Source: Vespa crabro (lineage: Eukaryota; Arthropoda; Insecta; Hymenoptera; Vespidae). Taken from it: DNA of 64,000 nt. A model generated the notes under the pieces. That model had not been told where the DNA came from. It saw nothing but the letters and a program-made list of their open reading frames with translations, and did no database searches. The DNA lies in NCBI RefSeq assembly GCF_910589235.1, contig NC_060972.1, positions 3,966,899 through 4,030,898 of the forward strand. The letters run 5' to 3'. Both the position numbers and the translations under genes were made by a program. Positions 36,890-48,592 of this stretch are shown here, one piece after another. Within the stretch, counting starts at the first letter, position 1, and the number at the start of each line of letters is the position of its first letter.

Positions 36890-38973
36890 CTATAGAATAA
36901 TGCACTTCTTTTTCTTCCGCTTGGCACGATCCTTTTCACGGCCATTACTTGCTGACTTGTCTTCAATCTTGCGTGACCTTATTTCACGCATCAAGTCGAA
37001 AAATACCTGCAAATATGCAATGATGCTGTCTCAAAGCTTTAATGTTATTTCAATTATTATGTTTCAACCATAGGAGATATATGATAGAAATTACTTTTGT
37101 GCGTATAATATAAATACAGTCACACACTACTATGTTTCTTTTTTGTTTTGTTTTTATCACAAAGCACGTACACAACAATGATAATAAATACATTCACAAT
37201 ACATTCACAAAAATATACGTAATATAAATATAAAATCAGGCAGAGCTTATTACGATGTGCTTACATGCTTTTAATAATATATAATCAAATAATGTATATT
37301 AAATTAAAGAGATTATAATACATATTTTTTAATTGTATTAATCATAAATGATTCAAGTGTCAGGCTTATCATATCTCGACAATTTTTCTGTGAAAAGTGG
37401 AATTTCCATGTCACCTAATCTAAGAAATGATGAATCATGAGCTACATGCCATTCCTCTGATGATATAAAGATAGTGATGATAAATATTAAAGGTGGAATT
37501 TGTATGTTATAGTACATTACATGAATTAACCTATATAATATTTTGGTTAATAATTAGGGGTTTAGTAAAAGTGCTAATTAAAAGAAATTCGTTCTTTGCA
37601 TATTTCTTGTCAAAATGAAAACATAATTGTAGAAGCATAAAAGGTTAATAAGGTAAATTAACAATGCAATGCATTTTACTTATTATTTCACTTAACCAAT
37701 ATCTTTAGTTATTAATACAGTTTTTCCAGCGATTAGCTCAGGAATTTACTCCAGATCTTTAGGAAGATTAAGATTCTATTATAATTCTGCATTTTTTGTC
37801 AGCATTTGTTGCATACTACAAAAACACATCATACATGAATAGTAAGTATATGCTACTACAAAAAATATTAGTCATCCACAATATATGATTTTACCACTGT
37901 GGCATTGTATAGTAAGAAATGTTATGGATATTGATAGTATATAATGATATATGAAATGACATAAACTATAATATCATAATTATATTACATTTTGTGTAAG
38001 TTAGTTTAACTTCTGCGAATGAGATATTTACTATGAATTATTTAATTAAGCTACTAGCAAAAAAGAGTTAATGTGTATGATTCACACTGTATAGCAAACA
38101 AAACATTCCATGTACACTTTACAGTGCTGTCCATCAATGCACGCCCTCAACCCTTTTCTACTGTACCTTCATATTATTTTCTCTAGGATACACCATGAAG
38201 ATTCTAGAAGAAGTAGTGTTCTTTTGTATTCCGTATTACCAGTGAAAGTAAAGTTTCAAAAGTGATAGAGAACTTAGCAATATTCCCTTCCCATTTCCTT
38301 ATGATTAATTTGGTTATAAACCCATTTTATGGTCAGTTAAATGCTTCTGGAAATTGAAGGCACAAAAACAAAAGAATTATGTTTCTAAGTCTTCAAGAAA
38401 TGTATTTATATAAAAACAAAATGTACGGCAGTAGAGCGAGCAGAATTAATGAACAGCACTATATTTACGCATTAAAACTTATGCAATCATCCTATTGAAA
38501 ATAAAATGTTTAGTCATTGTAATTTATTTCCAATTTTAAATAGTCAGACATTACGAATAATAGTTTCTTTACTATTATATCACAGTTACTTGAACTGTTT
38601 TCCGTGTATCCTTTATCATTTACTGGAAGTGTAATATATTTAAATAGGATCAGTAATTCTTACCTTATCAACATTTTCCTTTGTTTTTGCACTTGTTTCT
38701 ACATAAGGTACACCCCATTGCTGTGACCGGGATTGTGCTTCTGCCAAACTGACTTTCCTTTTCTCTTGTAGGTCACTTTTATTTCCCACTAATAAAAATG
38801 GAATGTTCTCGTCATTTTTTACTCTGAGAATCTGTTCTCTATGAAACAAGAAAAGTTCCTCTATCAAATTTTAGACAAGCTAATCTGCATATTTATCATC
38901 ATTGATAAAATTTGATAGTAATTTTATACATGTATTATTATTGAAATATAATAAAAATAATGGGACATATATA

Positions 38974-39029
<56 letters not shown>

Positions 39030-39590
39030 GAGTTCTATCATTTGTGTTGAGAGAGAGAGGGAGAGGAAAATTCTTAATTAAAAATTATACATTTTCTACC
39101 TAAATTCTTGTGTTGCTTGAAAACTGTCATCTTCTGTTATAGAAAATACACAAAGAAATCCTTCTCCACTGCGAAAATAATTATCTCGAATCGCCGCATA
39201 ATCTTCTTGTCCTGCTGTATCTAAGATATCTATTTGTACTTCCTCTCCATCTAATACAACTTTTTTCCTATAGGAATCTGCCTTTGTTGGTTCATAATCT
39301 TCAACAAACTAATTTCAATATTTAATATCATTGTTCATTGCTATTAATTACAGATCAATTTATTTATATTTGAAAAAGCAATACACGCCATACATATATA
39401 CGTGTTATTTTATTTCATATATGTTTTACGATAATCTAAATAATATTTAATCCAGTTTCAAAATTATAAAACTTTGTTTATATACCTCATCATACATAAA
39501 TTGTAAAGTTAGAGCAGATTTTCCAACACCTCCACTTCCAACCATAATAACTTTATGCATGGCTTGAGTAACTCCAGGCTTTTTTGACAT
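36890..39590 (-). CDS. Ral: Ral small GTPase (exons 1-3 with the proximal last exon)
   Basis: Ras-family GTPase acting through the exocyst and RalBP1 in vesicle delivery, filopodia and endocytosis; single RalA-type orthologue. Minus-strand exons: 39486-39590 (ATG at 39588-39590), 39100-39308, 38664-38838 and 36890-37006; 201 residues. G-domain motifs are intact: P-loop GSGGVGKS (18-25), effector loop YEPTKADSY with the Ral-diagnostic Lys-Ala-Asp at 44-46, switch II DTAGQEDYAAIRD, base-binding GNKSD, and ETSAK. The tail has the conserved VFFDLMREIRSRK helix, a polybasic RAKRKKKK stretch and CAAX box CIIL, predicted to be geranylgeranylated because the last residue is Leu. The N-terminus is about three residues shorter than human RalA. 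A second phase-compatible last exon lies 1.2 kb further downstream. The 5' UTR continues upstream, probably from a promoter at 39.6-40.5 kb. Confidence 0.97.
38970..39027. repeat. (AT)n microsatellite in Ral intron 2
   Basis: AT run with one GT interruption. A short (GA)n follows at about 39049-39063, close to the donor of exon 2 at 39099. Confidence 0.95.
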
Positions 39591-40920
39591 TATTGATAGT
39601 TTTTCTTTTATTATATGTAAACTAAAGCGTATCTAAAAAAGGAAAGTGATATGCAGTTAAAAAAATAATCATAAATCTTGTTAGTATTAAACATTCAAAC
39701 ATATTCTACTTACATTCAGCACTTATCTAAATTTTTTCTAATATATTATACTATGATATATAATCGATTACATATAATCGTAAAGCAATGAGTCTAAATG
39801 TAACCATGGATGATTCACGTTTAATTAAACGAATGACAGATCGAGCTAAAAGTGAAACGCCAGCAATGAAAGGCGGTGCCACACTACTCTATGATTGTAG
39901 GTTGGAAGGAACAGGAAGTGTGTTTTTATATACGCTTTTTCTTTCTCTTTCTTTTTTGTTTTCTTTCTTTTTTCTTTCTTTTTTTTGTTTCAAATACCGG
40001 TTAGTAACCTAACTTAAAGTATTATATTTGTAATTTTTATTAAAAAGAAATATAACTACCTTTAGATCGACCGGGCCTTAAGAAAATCAATTTATTATAA
40101 GATTTTATTTGTCAGTCGATAATTCACTGGCTTATGCTACGTTACACTGTTAACTGTCAGAGAAAAATCTTATATTATCGTCCACGAAGTAGTCACATAA
40201 CTGTATATTCACTGACTGAATGCAACAGTTATTGTGTTTCATATACATATATACATAATAAGATATCACGGTATAAAATTATTTAAATCTATATTTTCAT
40301 CACAAACGATTTTTCTGACAGACGACAATGATTTACTTCGTAAAATATTAAACAATTATAAATAACATAGTAAATCAATTAAATTCCCTTTAAGAAAAGG
40401 ATTTAATCTTCAAGATGATATTCCGTCGGAATCGTAGCCAAGTCTTGTATTTAATTTCGAGTGCACGATGTTACGATAGCAGAGGGCACTCGTAACAATC
40501 GATAGTAGTGCCACCTATGTAGAATGCGTCAACTACAAAATGGGCGGGACATTGATGTCGATTCAATATTGCGTTTATTATTATTATTGCTAGTAACAGA
40601 ATTAACAATAATTAATGGCACATATTAATTCATTTATAAAAGATGATATAACTTTTGTAAGCTATTTTTAATTCGTCGAAAAATTCAACGAACGAATCAA
40701 TATCGTGTTACGAATGAAAATCGGTCCAATAATGAAAACTTGATTTAACCCAAACTACGTGTCAAATCGGTTTTATTTATTTATTTATTTATTTTTTTTT
40801 TTTTATTATATAAAAAAATAATTCGAACTTAATATATAACAAATTAATTTTGTAATTGATCGATATTAAGTTTGAATTTTGAAGATGATCACATTAGATT
40901 GAAATTGTAATATGATAAGA

Positions 40921-41060
40921 AATGAACGCTTGCGCGCAACTTGTTTCGCGATATCTCGAGCGACCTCGCGTGTCGCCTCTGGGTTCTTCAATTGTTGTTC
41001 CGTGACGCGACGGTTCGATCGTACCGAACCCTTCTGCGATTGATTTTTGCTCGTTCGTTT
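40921..41060 (+). promoter_or_regulatory. CpG-rich candidate promoter of TMTC3
   Basis: Sharp rise in CpG within AT-rich flanks, about 0.6 kb before the TMTC3 ATG. TCGCGATATCTCGAG is palindrome-rich and resembles insect core-promoter elements. No TATA box is evident. Confidence 0.35.
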
Positions 41061-41339
41061 CGACAGCTTTTTTCTCGTAAAAAAAAAGATAGAAAATCGC
41101 GTAAAAAATAAGAAGACAAGGCGAAAGCAGAAGACGGGAAAGTTTAAATTGGATATAATGTTCGCGTCAATATTTCTTGATTTCGATGAACGTGAGATAT
41201 GGCGGTGTTTAAATATATCAAATAAGGTGGAAGAGTATTAGCGATATGAAAACGACGATTCTGTACGAATGGCATTTGTAGATATGACATTTAACCGGTT
41301 TTTCTCCGGTTTACAAAGAATAGCTTGAATCTTCTATAC

Positions 41340-41381
<42 letters not shown>

Positions 41382-41460
41382 TACATCATAGATACACACT
41401 CATACATCTTTATATATATATATATTTAGGGAGAAATAATAATAAGTGATCGATCATTGA

Positions 41461-41550
41461 ACAAAAAAAAAAAAAAAAAAAAAACAAAGAAAAAAAGAAA
41501 AAAAGAAAAAAAAAGAAAAAAAAATAAAAAAGAAAAAAAGAAAGAAAAGT
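41461..41550. repeat. A-rich tract
   Basis: About 90 bases of A runs broken by single G or T, ending about 60 bp upstream of the TMTC3 start codon. Confidence 0.9.
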
Positions 41551-41611
41551 AATAACGTATTATTTCGTTAATTCGCATGAAACCGAATGGCCGATTAATG
41601 TGTTAGTTGTG

Positions 41612-42260
41612 ATGGGAGTGCCTGCGCGGGGAGCACTTGCGGCAATCATAGCCTTTACCGCGTTTGCCGTTTATTTAAATAGCCTCGGTTGCGGATTCGT
41701 CTTTGACGATATTTCAGCGATTAAGGATAATCGGGATTTAAGGCCGCATACACCCCTGAAGAATGTCTTTTACAACGACTTCTGGGGTACCCCCATGCAC
41801 AAGGTGAGATAGAAGAGGAGAATCATTCAATGGACGCGCACCGGTCACCCCTTTCATCTCTCCGTTTCGGCGTCCCCCCCCCTCTCTCTCTCTCTATGTG
41901 TGCGTGCGTGTGTCTCGTGTATTGATCCGCGGCGTCCGTTCATTTCATTGCAATCCAAATGTGCAATTTGGAAAGCAATTTTTTTGACTTACTTTTTATT
42001 CTATTTCTTTAATCTTATCTTAAGAAATAAATATAATGTCATGTATGACATTCAGAAATACTGCAAACTATGTTCTAACTACAATGTAAATTATAAATTT
42101 TTTTTTTTTTTTTATGTTTATCTTAGACAATGCATATGTATTAGTTTAATTTTCTTCTCGTTGGGAATAGTCTCTCAAAAAGAATATCTAAGAAAATATT
42201 TCCTTTTATATTTTTACTATTCAAAGTTCATCCAAGATAACTATTATTGTTTTGTTTATG

Positions 42261-42313
<53 letters not shown>

Positions 42314-43060
42314 TTTTATTTTTCGTTTGTATATGGTAATATCTATTTATAGGAACAATCACACAAGTCATACAGACCACTTTGTGTTCTCACATTCCGG
42401 TGGAATTACCTGATTCACCAGCTTGATCCTATGGGATATCATTTGCTTAATGTCATTCTACATGTTGGAGTGTGTCTATTATACTTCAGGTTTGTTTACG
42501 ATATCACAATACTATTTGTTATACTTTCAGGATCTATTTATAAATGATTCATCACGATATTGTCTTTACATAATATTATTTTTCAATTTCAGAATCTGTT
42601 TGATGTTTTTATCAGACTTGGCAAGTCTTGTATCTTCCTTGCTGTTTGCTGTACATCCAATACATACAGAAGCAGTAAGTTATGTCAAATATCGCATATA
42701 TATACTATTAGGATGGCAAAGATTTAAGATATATTTATCGTTTTAATTAGGTTACAGGAGTGGTTGGAAGAGCTGAAACTCTTTCCTCACTATTTTACCT
42801 GGCAGCTTTAATCACATATACTAAGTGTTGCAAAAGTAAAAAATCTACAGGTAAAACTTTATTTTCTTTAATATGCCTTATGATAATCTTTTATTTATGT
42901 AGAATATTATCCTTAAATGTTATACTTTTCCAGGATGGAAATCATTGATATTATCTATGTTTTTTGTATTTACCGCTATGTTATGTAAAGAACAAGGAAT
43001 AACAGCCACAGCTGTGTGTGTCTTATATGAAATTTTTGTTGTACAAAAGGTAAAATAAAA

Positions 43061-43091
<31 letters not shown>

Positions 43092-46000
43092 TTGTTGATG
43101 AAGGTTTAAATTTCATAGGTTGATTAATTTCTTACTTCATTCTCAGGTTAAAGCATCAGATATTTGTTTAGCAATAAAATCTGCATTTGATGGTAAAAAG
43201 ATATCTCCTACATGGTCCAGCGAAGGTACAAAGCGTTTAACAGCTCTCACTGCTGTTACATTTAGCTTATTGATTTTACGATTACATGTAATGGGTTCAA
43301 AATTACCTGTATTTACTAGGTATGGCCAAATATTTCTAGATCATTCGATAATATTAAATATTTGAATAATTATTTCGATATAACAGATATTTTATATATA
43401 TTTTAGATTTGACAATCCTGCATCAGTTGCTACAACACCAACAAGGCAACTGACATACAATTATCTCGCAGCAGTTAATTTAAGATTACTTTTTCTTCCA
43501 AGCGATCTATGTTGTGATTGGACAATGGGAACGATACCATTGGTAGAAAGCTTTACAGATATTCGTAATCTCGCAACTATAGCCACACATGGTACTATCT
43601 TAGGATTATTGGCAACAGCCACTTTAACGCGAAATAGACAAACGTCTGTTATTCTTATAATGGTAATAATAATAATCTTTAAGAATAAGAAACATTTTCA
43701 GTTGAGATTAGTTTATTTGATAATATATATTTTCAGAGTTTAGCAATGATGATTCTACCATTTCTACCTGCATCAAATCTTTTCTTCCCTGTTGGATTTG
43801 TCATTGCTGAAAGAGTTTTGTATGCTCCTTCTATGGGTTTTTGTATGCTCGTAGGATACGGATGGAGTATTTTATCTATGAGAAAGTAATATTTTGTTAA
43901 TGATAATTAACTAAAATTAATCAATATAAATTTTTAATCTTTACTTTATTTTAGGTTTAAAAAACTGACATTGTTTCTATTAATAACACTTTTGGGCGCC
44001 CATTCAACAAAAACATTTATGAGGAATTACGATTGGTTGGACGAATATTCTATATTCATGTCCGGCTTAAAAGTAAACGATCGGAATGCTAAGCTATTTA
44101 ATAATGTGGGTCATGCACTGGAAAGTCAAGGTCGATTTAAAGAAGCCCTTAATTTCTTTAATATGGCTGTACAAGTTCAAGGTGACGATATCGGTGCTCA
44201 TATTAATGTCGGTCGGACGTATAATCATCTTAAAATGTTTAAGGAAGCAGAAGATGCATACTTGAAGGTAATTACAAAAAATTTCCATTATATCGCATTT
44301 CGAAATTATATACAATTATATATTTAATTATATTTTTAAATGTTCCTTAGGCAAAATCTTTATTACCGAAGGCAAAGCCAGGAGAATCTTATCAAGCACG
44401 TATAGCACCTAATCATTTAAATGTCTTTGTCAATTTGGCTAATTTAATAGCCAAAAATGCTACGAGATTAGAAGAGGCCGATTTATTGTACCGGCAAGCT
44501 ATAAGTATGCGTGCTGATTATACGCAAGCCTATATTAATCGTGGCGATGTTTTAATTAAACTTAATCGTACAAAAGAAGCTCAGGAGGTTTATGAACGAG
44601 CATTATTTTACGACAGTAATAATCCAGATATTTATTATAACGTAAATACCAATTTTTTAAATATACGAGATATTTTATTACACACCTTTAACTTTATCGA
44701 AGATTTATTAATTATATAATCATTGTTTTATTTATTTCTTTCTTTCTTAAGACATTTTCATATTTGTTTCAGCTTGGAGTTGTGTTCTTGGAACAAGGAA
44801 AAGCGTCTCAAGCCTTAGCTTATCTCGACAAAGCTCTCGAATTTGATCCAGAACACGAGCAAGCATTATTAAATTCAGCTATATTACTTCAAGAATTAGG
44901 ACGTGCAGAATTACGTAAAGTAGCACGAGAAAGACTTTTGAAACTACTGAGGAAAGTAAGTATTTGAATAAATTATTGTATTTATTATTTTAGGAACTTG
45001 GAAATATAATAGAAAACAATAAAAGATAATTATTGTATCGTATCGAATGTATCTATAATAGGATTCCAACAATGAACGTGTCCACTTTAATCTTGGAATG
45101 TTAGCCATGGATGATCATGACAGCGGCAGCGCCGAGCGTTGGTTTCGAAATGCTGTAGCCTTGAAAGAAGATTTCCGATCAGCTCTTTTCAATTTGGCTT
45201 TATTATTAGCAGACGAGCAACGTCCACTCGAAGCAGCACCCTTCTTGAACCAATTAGTTAGATTTCATCCGGATCATGTTAAAGGCCTAATTCTTTTAGG
45301 AGATATTTATATAAATAACATCAAGGACTTGGACGCTGCAGAGAATGTAAAGACAATTTATATATGATCTATAATTCGTATCGTATTGATAACTATTAAA
45401 ATTACGCATTTTTTATAAATATTTTCTAGTGTTATCGCAGAATATTACAATTGGATCCAACGAATATACAAGGATTGCATAATTTATGTGTAGTTATGGT
45501 AGAACGTGGTAAATTGGGATTAGCAGCACAATGTTTGGAACGTGCGGCGAGATTGGCTCCCCATCAGGATTATGTACACAGACATCTTGCTATAGTAAAA
45601 GCTCGTATTAGTCGATTGCCACGTGAGCAACGGGACACTGAAATATTCGATGATTCATTCTGGACTAGTAATGACAATGACAGAAGTTACAATAATGATT
45701 TATCAAATAACCAGTTTTTAGGGAAAACAGATACTATTTTTGCCAATCATGCAATAGTTCATAATCACATAGGAAATAAACAAAGCAATACTGATCCTTT
45801 GAAAAATCATATTGTAAATCTAGAAGATCCGGCTAAATCTGTCCAGGTATTGAATGGTATTTCTGAAAAAGCAAGGAATAAAGACAGTAAGCAGCAAAAG
45901 GTAGTAGAATCAACTAATATTATAGAACCTACTACAAGCGAAGTGTTCAATAAGATCATAAGCAGAGATGTCACGGAATTGGATATTGCTCAAAAACTTG

Positions 46001-46101
46001 AATTAATGAATGCTAATCAATTCAATCTGAGTGCACCATTGCTCTCTGGCACCAAGCATACAGGTACTTTACAACAGACGGAAGACAGTACGCTGTCATA
46101 G
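41612..46101 (+). CDS. TMTC3: TMTC3-type transmembrane and TPR O-mannosyltransferase (thirteen exons)
   Basis: ER multi-pass protein of the TMTC family, which O-mannosylates cadherin-type substrates. Exons: 41612-41803, 42353-42489, 42593-42674, 42751-42850, 42934-43049, 43147-43319, 43407-43662, 43737-43885, 43955-44267, 44351-44641, 44773-44955, 45062-45346, 45430-46101; about 982 residues. The N-terminal half is hydrophobic, with the luminal acidic motif FDD (31-33) expected of GT-C enzymes, AVHPIHTEAVTGVVGRAE, LCKEQGIT and the DUF1736-type segment around YNYLAAVNLRLLFLP. The C-terminal half has tandem TPRs (for example NNVGHALESQGRFKEALNFF and NLGMLAMDDHDSGSAERWF). QGLHNLCVV and APHQDYVHRHL point to TMTC3 rather than TMTC1, 2 or 4. 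The last exon adds a polar tail of about 165 residues that is Asn/Ser/Lys-rich and not recognised. An AATAAA lies at 46190-46195. Confidence 0.94.
42262..42310. repeat. (AT)n microsatellite in TMTC3 intron 1
   Basis: About 24 AT units, ending about 40 bp before exon 2. Confidence 0.95.
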
Positions 46102-46189
46102 TATAAATGTTAATCCGCCGACTATACAGATATACACAGGAAGAAGGATTATGATGGTATAGCCATATAGAGCTAACATGTGAATATAA

Positions 46190-46195
46190 AATAAA
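46190..46195 (+). terminator. TMTC3 polyadenylation signal
   Basis: Canonical AATAAA 89 bases after the TMTC3 stop codon, followed within about 25 bp by a GT/T-rich stretch (GAGTATTGTTTTATATGC). Confidence 0.7.
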
Positions 46196-46336
46196 TACAG
46201 AGTATTGTTTTATATGCTGTATAAATAGGATGTTTTATAAAATATATTTAAAAAAAGGTGATGTTTACTTATTTCACACATTTACTTTACTCTCTTGTTA
46301 AGTATTGTAATATATTGAAACTTTACATATGCATAC

Positions 46337-46379
<43 letters not shown>

Positions 46380-47030
46380 CTTTTACAAATGTTATTTATT
46401 GTGGTACGTCTATACCACAAAGAAAAAAAAAAGAAAAATCATAAGCTATTAGAAAAAATAATTTATACAGAATTATCATTCAATCTCTCAGAATGATATT
46501 AGAATACAATGAAGAAATTAAATTGGTGATACAAACGATGTTTCAGAATGATGCACCCTAATCCTTATATTCCTTTGAACTGACGTTTTGGTGTTAATTT
46601 TGACGATGAACTCGAATTTAAAAATAAATCACGATGAAATCTAATAGTGAAATTATACATCGAGTTTGTCCTAAAGAATAATGGTTTTTCAGCTCGAGAT
46701 CGGTCAAGGTATATATTCATTTAATGTATGTTCATTAATCAAATTTTCTCGATGATATACATGTGTTCGTTACTTTCATTTAGATGATTCTAAGGAATGA
46801 TACGTCAGGCGTCGTCTCGAATAATAAACATTCAGTTTGCTTGGTCGTACGCACGATGGCTCTCCCCTCCTGTGCAGTATCGATTGCTCTTGATGCTACC
46901 ACCGCCTTATAAGGGTGAAACTAGGTCGAAAACAGCCTATACCAGTGAAGCATTCCGTTCCTCTTTCGTCTCCCGAATCCCACGATATCCACACTATTCT
47001 ATATCTTAACTCATTCCCTTCTACCTGCTT

Positions 47031-47145
47031 TTCCCCTATCCCTATCCCTATCCCTATCTCTCTATCCCTACCCTTATCCTTACCCTCACACCTACATCTA
47101 CACCTACATCTACACCTACATCTACATCTACATCTACACCTACCA
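47031..47145. repeat. (CCCTAT)n and (CTACAT/CTACAC)n hexamer arrays
   Basis: Four CCCTAT units at about 47035-47058 grade through CCCTTAT/CCTTACC into about nine CTACAC/CTACAT hexamers. The frame over them gives Pro-Ile and His-Leu repeats, not a protein. Confidence 0.9.
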
Positions 47146-47341
47146 CCCCTTTTTACCTACCACCAATCCTTATTACGAGGATGGTAAAGGCTACACGTTG
47201 GCCAAGTCGGATCGACCCCTTCTAACTCCTCTTTAGGGGTGGTTCTCTCTGTGCTTGTGTTCAGCCTCGTTTTGAGCTTCGGTGCAAGGGGGGAATCCTT
47301 GACATAAATAATCAGTAGTAGAGCACTACGGCACTGTCCAT

Positions 47342-47355
47342 GTTACCATGGTAAC
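47342..47355. promoter_or_regulatory. Perfect RFX X-box
   Basis: GTTACC-AT-GGTAAC is an exact match to the X-box consensus GTNRCC-N(0-3)-RGYAAC bound by RFX factors, and a perfect 14-bp palindrome. It is followed immediately by GATATCGATCGAG, which contains a TATCGA core like the insect DRE. It sits in a non-repetitive island (47.19-47.42 kb). The target gene is unknown. Confidence 0.5.
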
Positions 47356-47429
47356 GATATCGATCGAGTCGTTCTACGAGTCGAACTGGGCTATACCTTT
47401 TCTTCCGAGAGCTTTCCTTTTTCGTCCTT

Positions 47430-47430
47430 T

Positions 47431-47465
<35 letters not shown>

Positions 47466-47466
47466 T
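47430..47466. repeat. (CTTA)n microsatellite
   Basis: About nine ACTT/CTTA tetramers. Confidence 0.93.
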
Positions 47467-48561
47467 ACTTTACTCACTTTACACACTTTACCCTTCCTTT
47501 CTTTTTCTTTCTCTCTCACTTTCTTGACTCCACCCTTCAGCCCTATTTTATTTTCTTCGACGTTGGCCCAATTTTTACACAACTTTTATATATCTTACCT
47601 TCTTGCTCGATCAATTCCAGGTAAACTTTTTACCCTGTATTACGGTAATCGAATGGAATACGATAATGTTTACGCCTGTATTTTGCAGAGACGGAGAGAG
47701 AAAGAGAGAATTAGTCGATTGTATGACTAAAAAAAAAATAACTCTTACACAATATCCATTATATTTAAATAATAATCATGAAATGTAAAAAGCAAATGTA
47801 TATTGAGATAAAAAGAAAAATAATAAACTCTGGCGAATTAACGCTAGTATATGTGCGGTAACTTGTACATATGTATATCTATATAATAAGCTAATAGGAT
47901 TCTTTTGTTTCTTATTGTTAGAGTCTACAAGGTCGACGAGTTACGTGTTGAACATTCAAGGGCAGAATGGAGGAAGAAAAGCTCTTCGATAAGTCTGAAT
48001 GGTGCATGCCATAACGACGATTAGAAGAACGCGCTAGCAAGATAAGGTCGAATGAGATATGCATTGTATTTTTAATTACTCTTAACAAAGAGAAGGATGT
48101 TCCTATTGTGTGTGTCGTGTTTTATATATATATCTGTATATGTATAGATATATATATATATATATAATTCTATAATTCTGTTATCTCTACTACTATCTAA
48201 TATAATTCTGTGTGTGTGCGTATGTGTGTGTATAATTCGATTTCAAACTATTTTAAAATTTATCTCTCCTATAAATCCATTAATTCCATTTATCTATTTA
48301 ATTAATATCCGACAAGCTAATTTGAGAATGATATATAATTTTACTCATGGTAATATCAAATAAATTGATATTATAAAATAATATAAAACTATTGTCAACG
48401 AGAATTGAGAAAAAACGAAAGAGATTTTTTGAGGACGTGGAAACGATCGAACATGGAACGAGAAACCTATGTGAATTCGCAAGCTTGCTGTTTTGTGACG
48501 ACGCACGCAGCTCGCGTACGCGTTTCAAGGCTGACACCGCCCCCTCTTTATATATATATAT

Positions 48562-48592
<31 letters not shown>

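Larger units (their letters stand above)
39591..41611. other. Divergent interval between Ral and TMTC3
   Basis: Contains the 5' UTRs and promoters of both genes. 39.6-40.5 kb adjoins Ral; a protein-like plus-strand frame at 39788-39910 is discussed as a finding. 40.92-41.05 kb is CpG-rich (CTTGCGCGCAAC, TTTCGCGATATCTCGAGCG, GTGACGCGACGG) and is the likely TMTC3 promoter. (AT)n at 41346-41371 and a long A-rich tract at 41461-41550 lie in its presumed leader or 5' intron. Confidence 0.45.
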
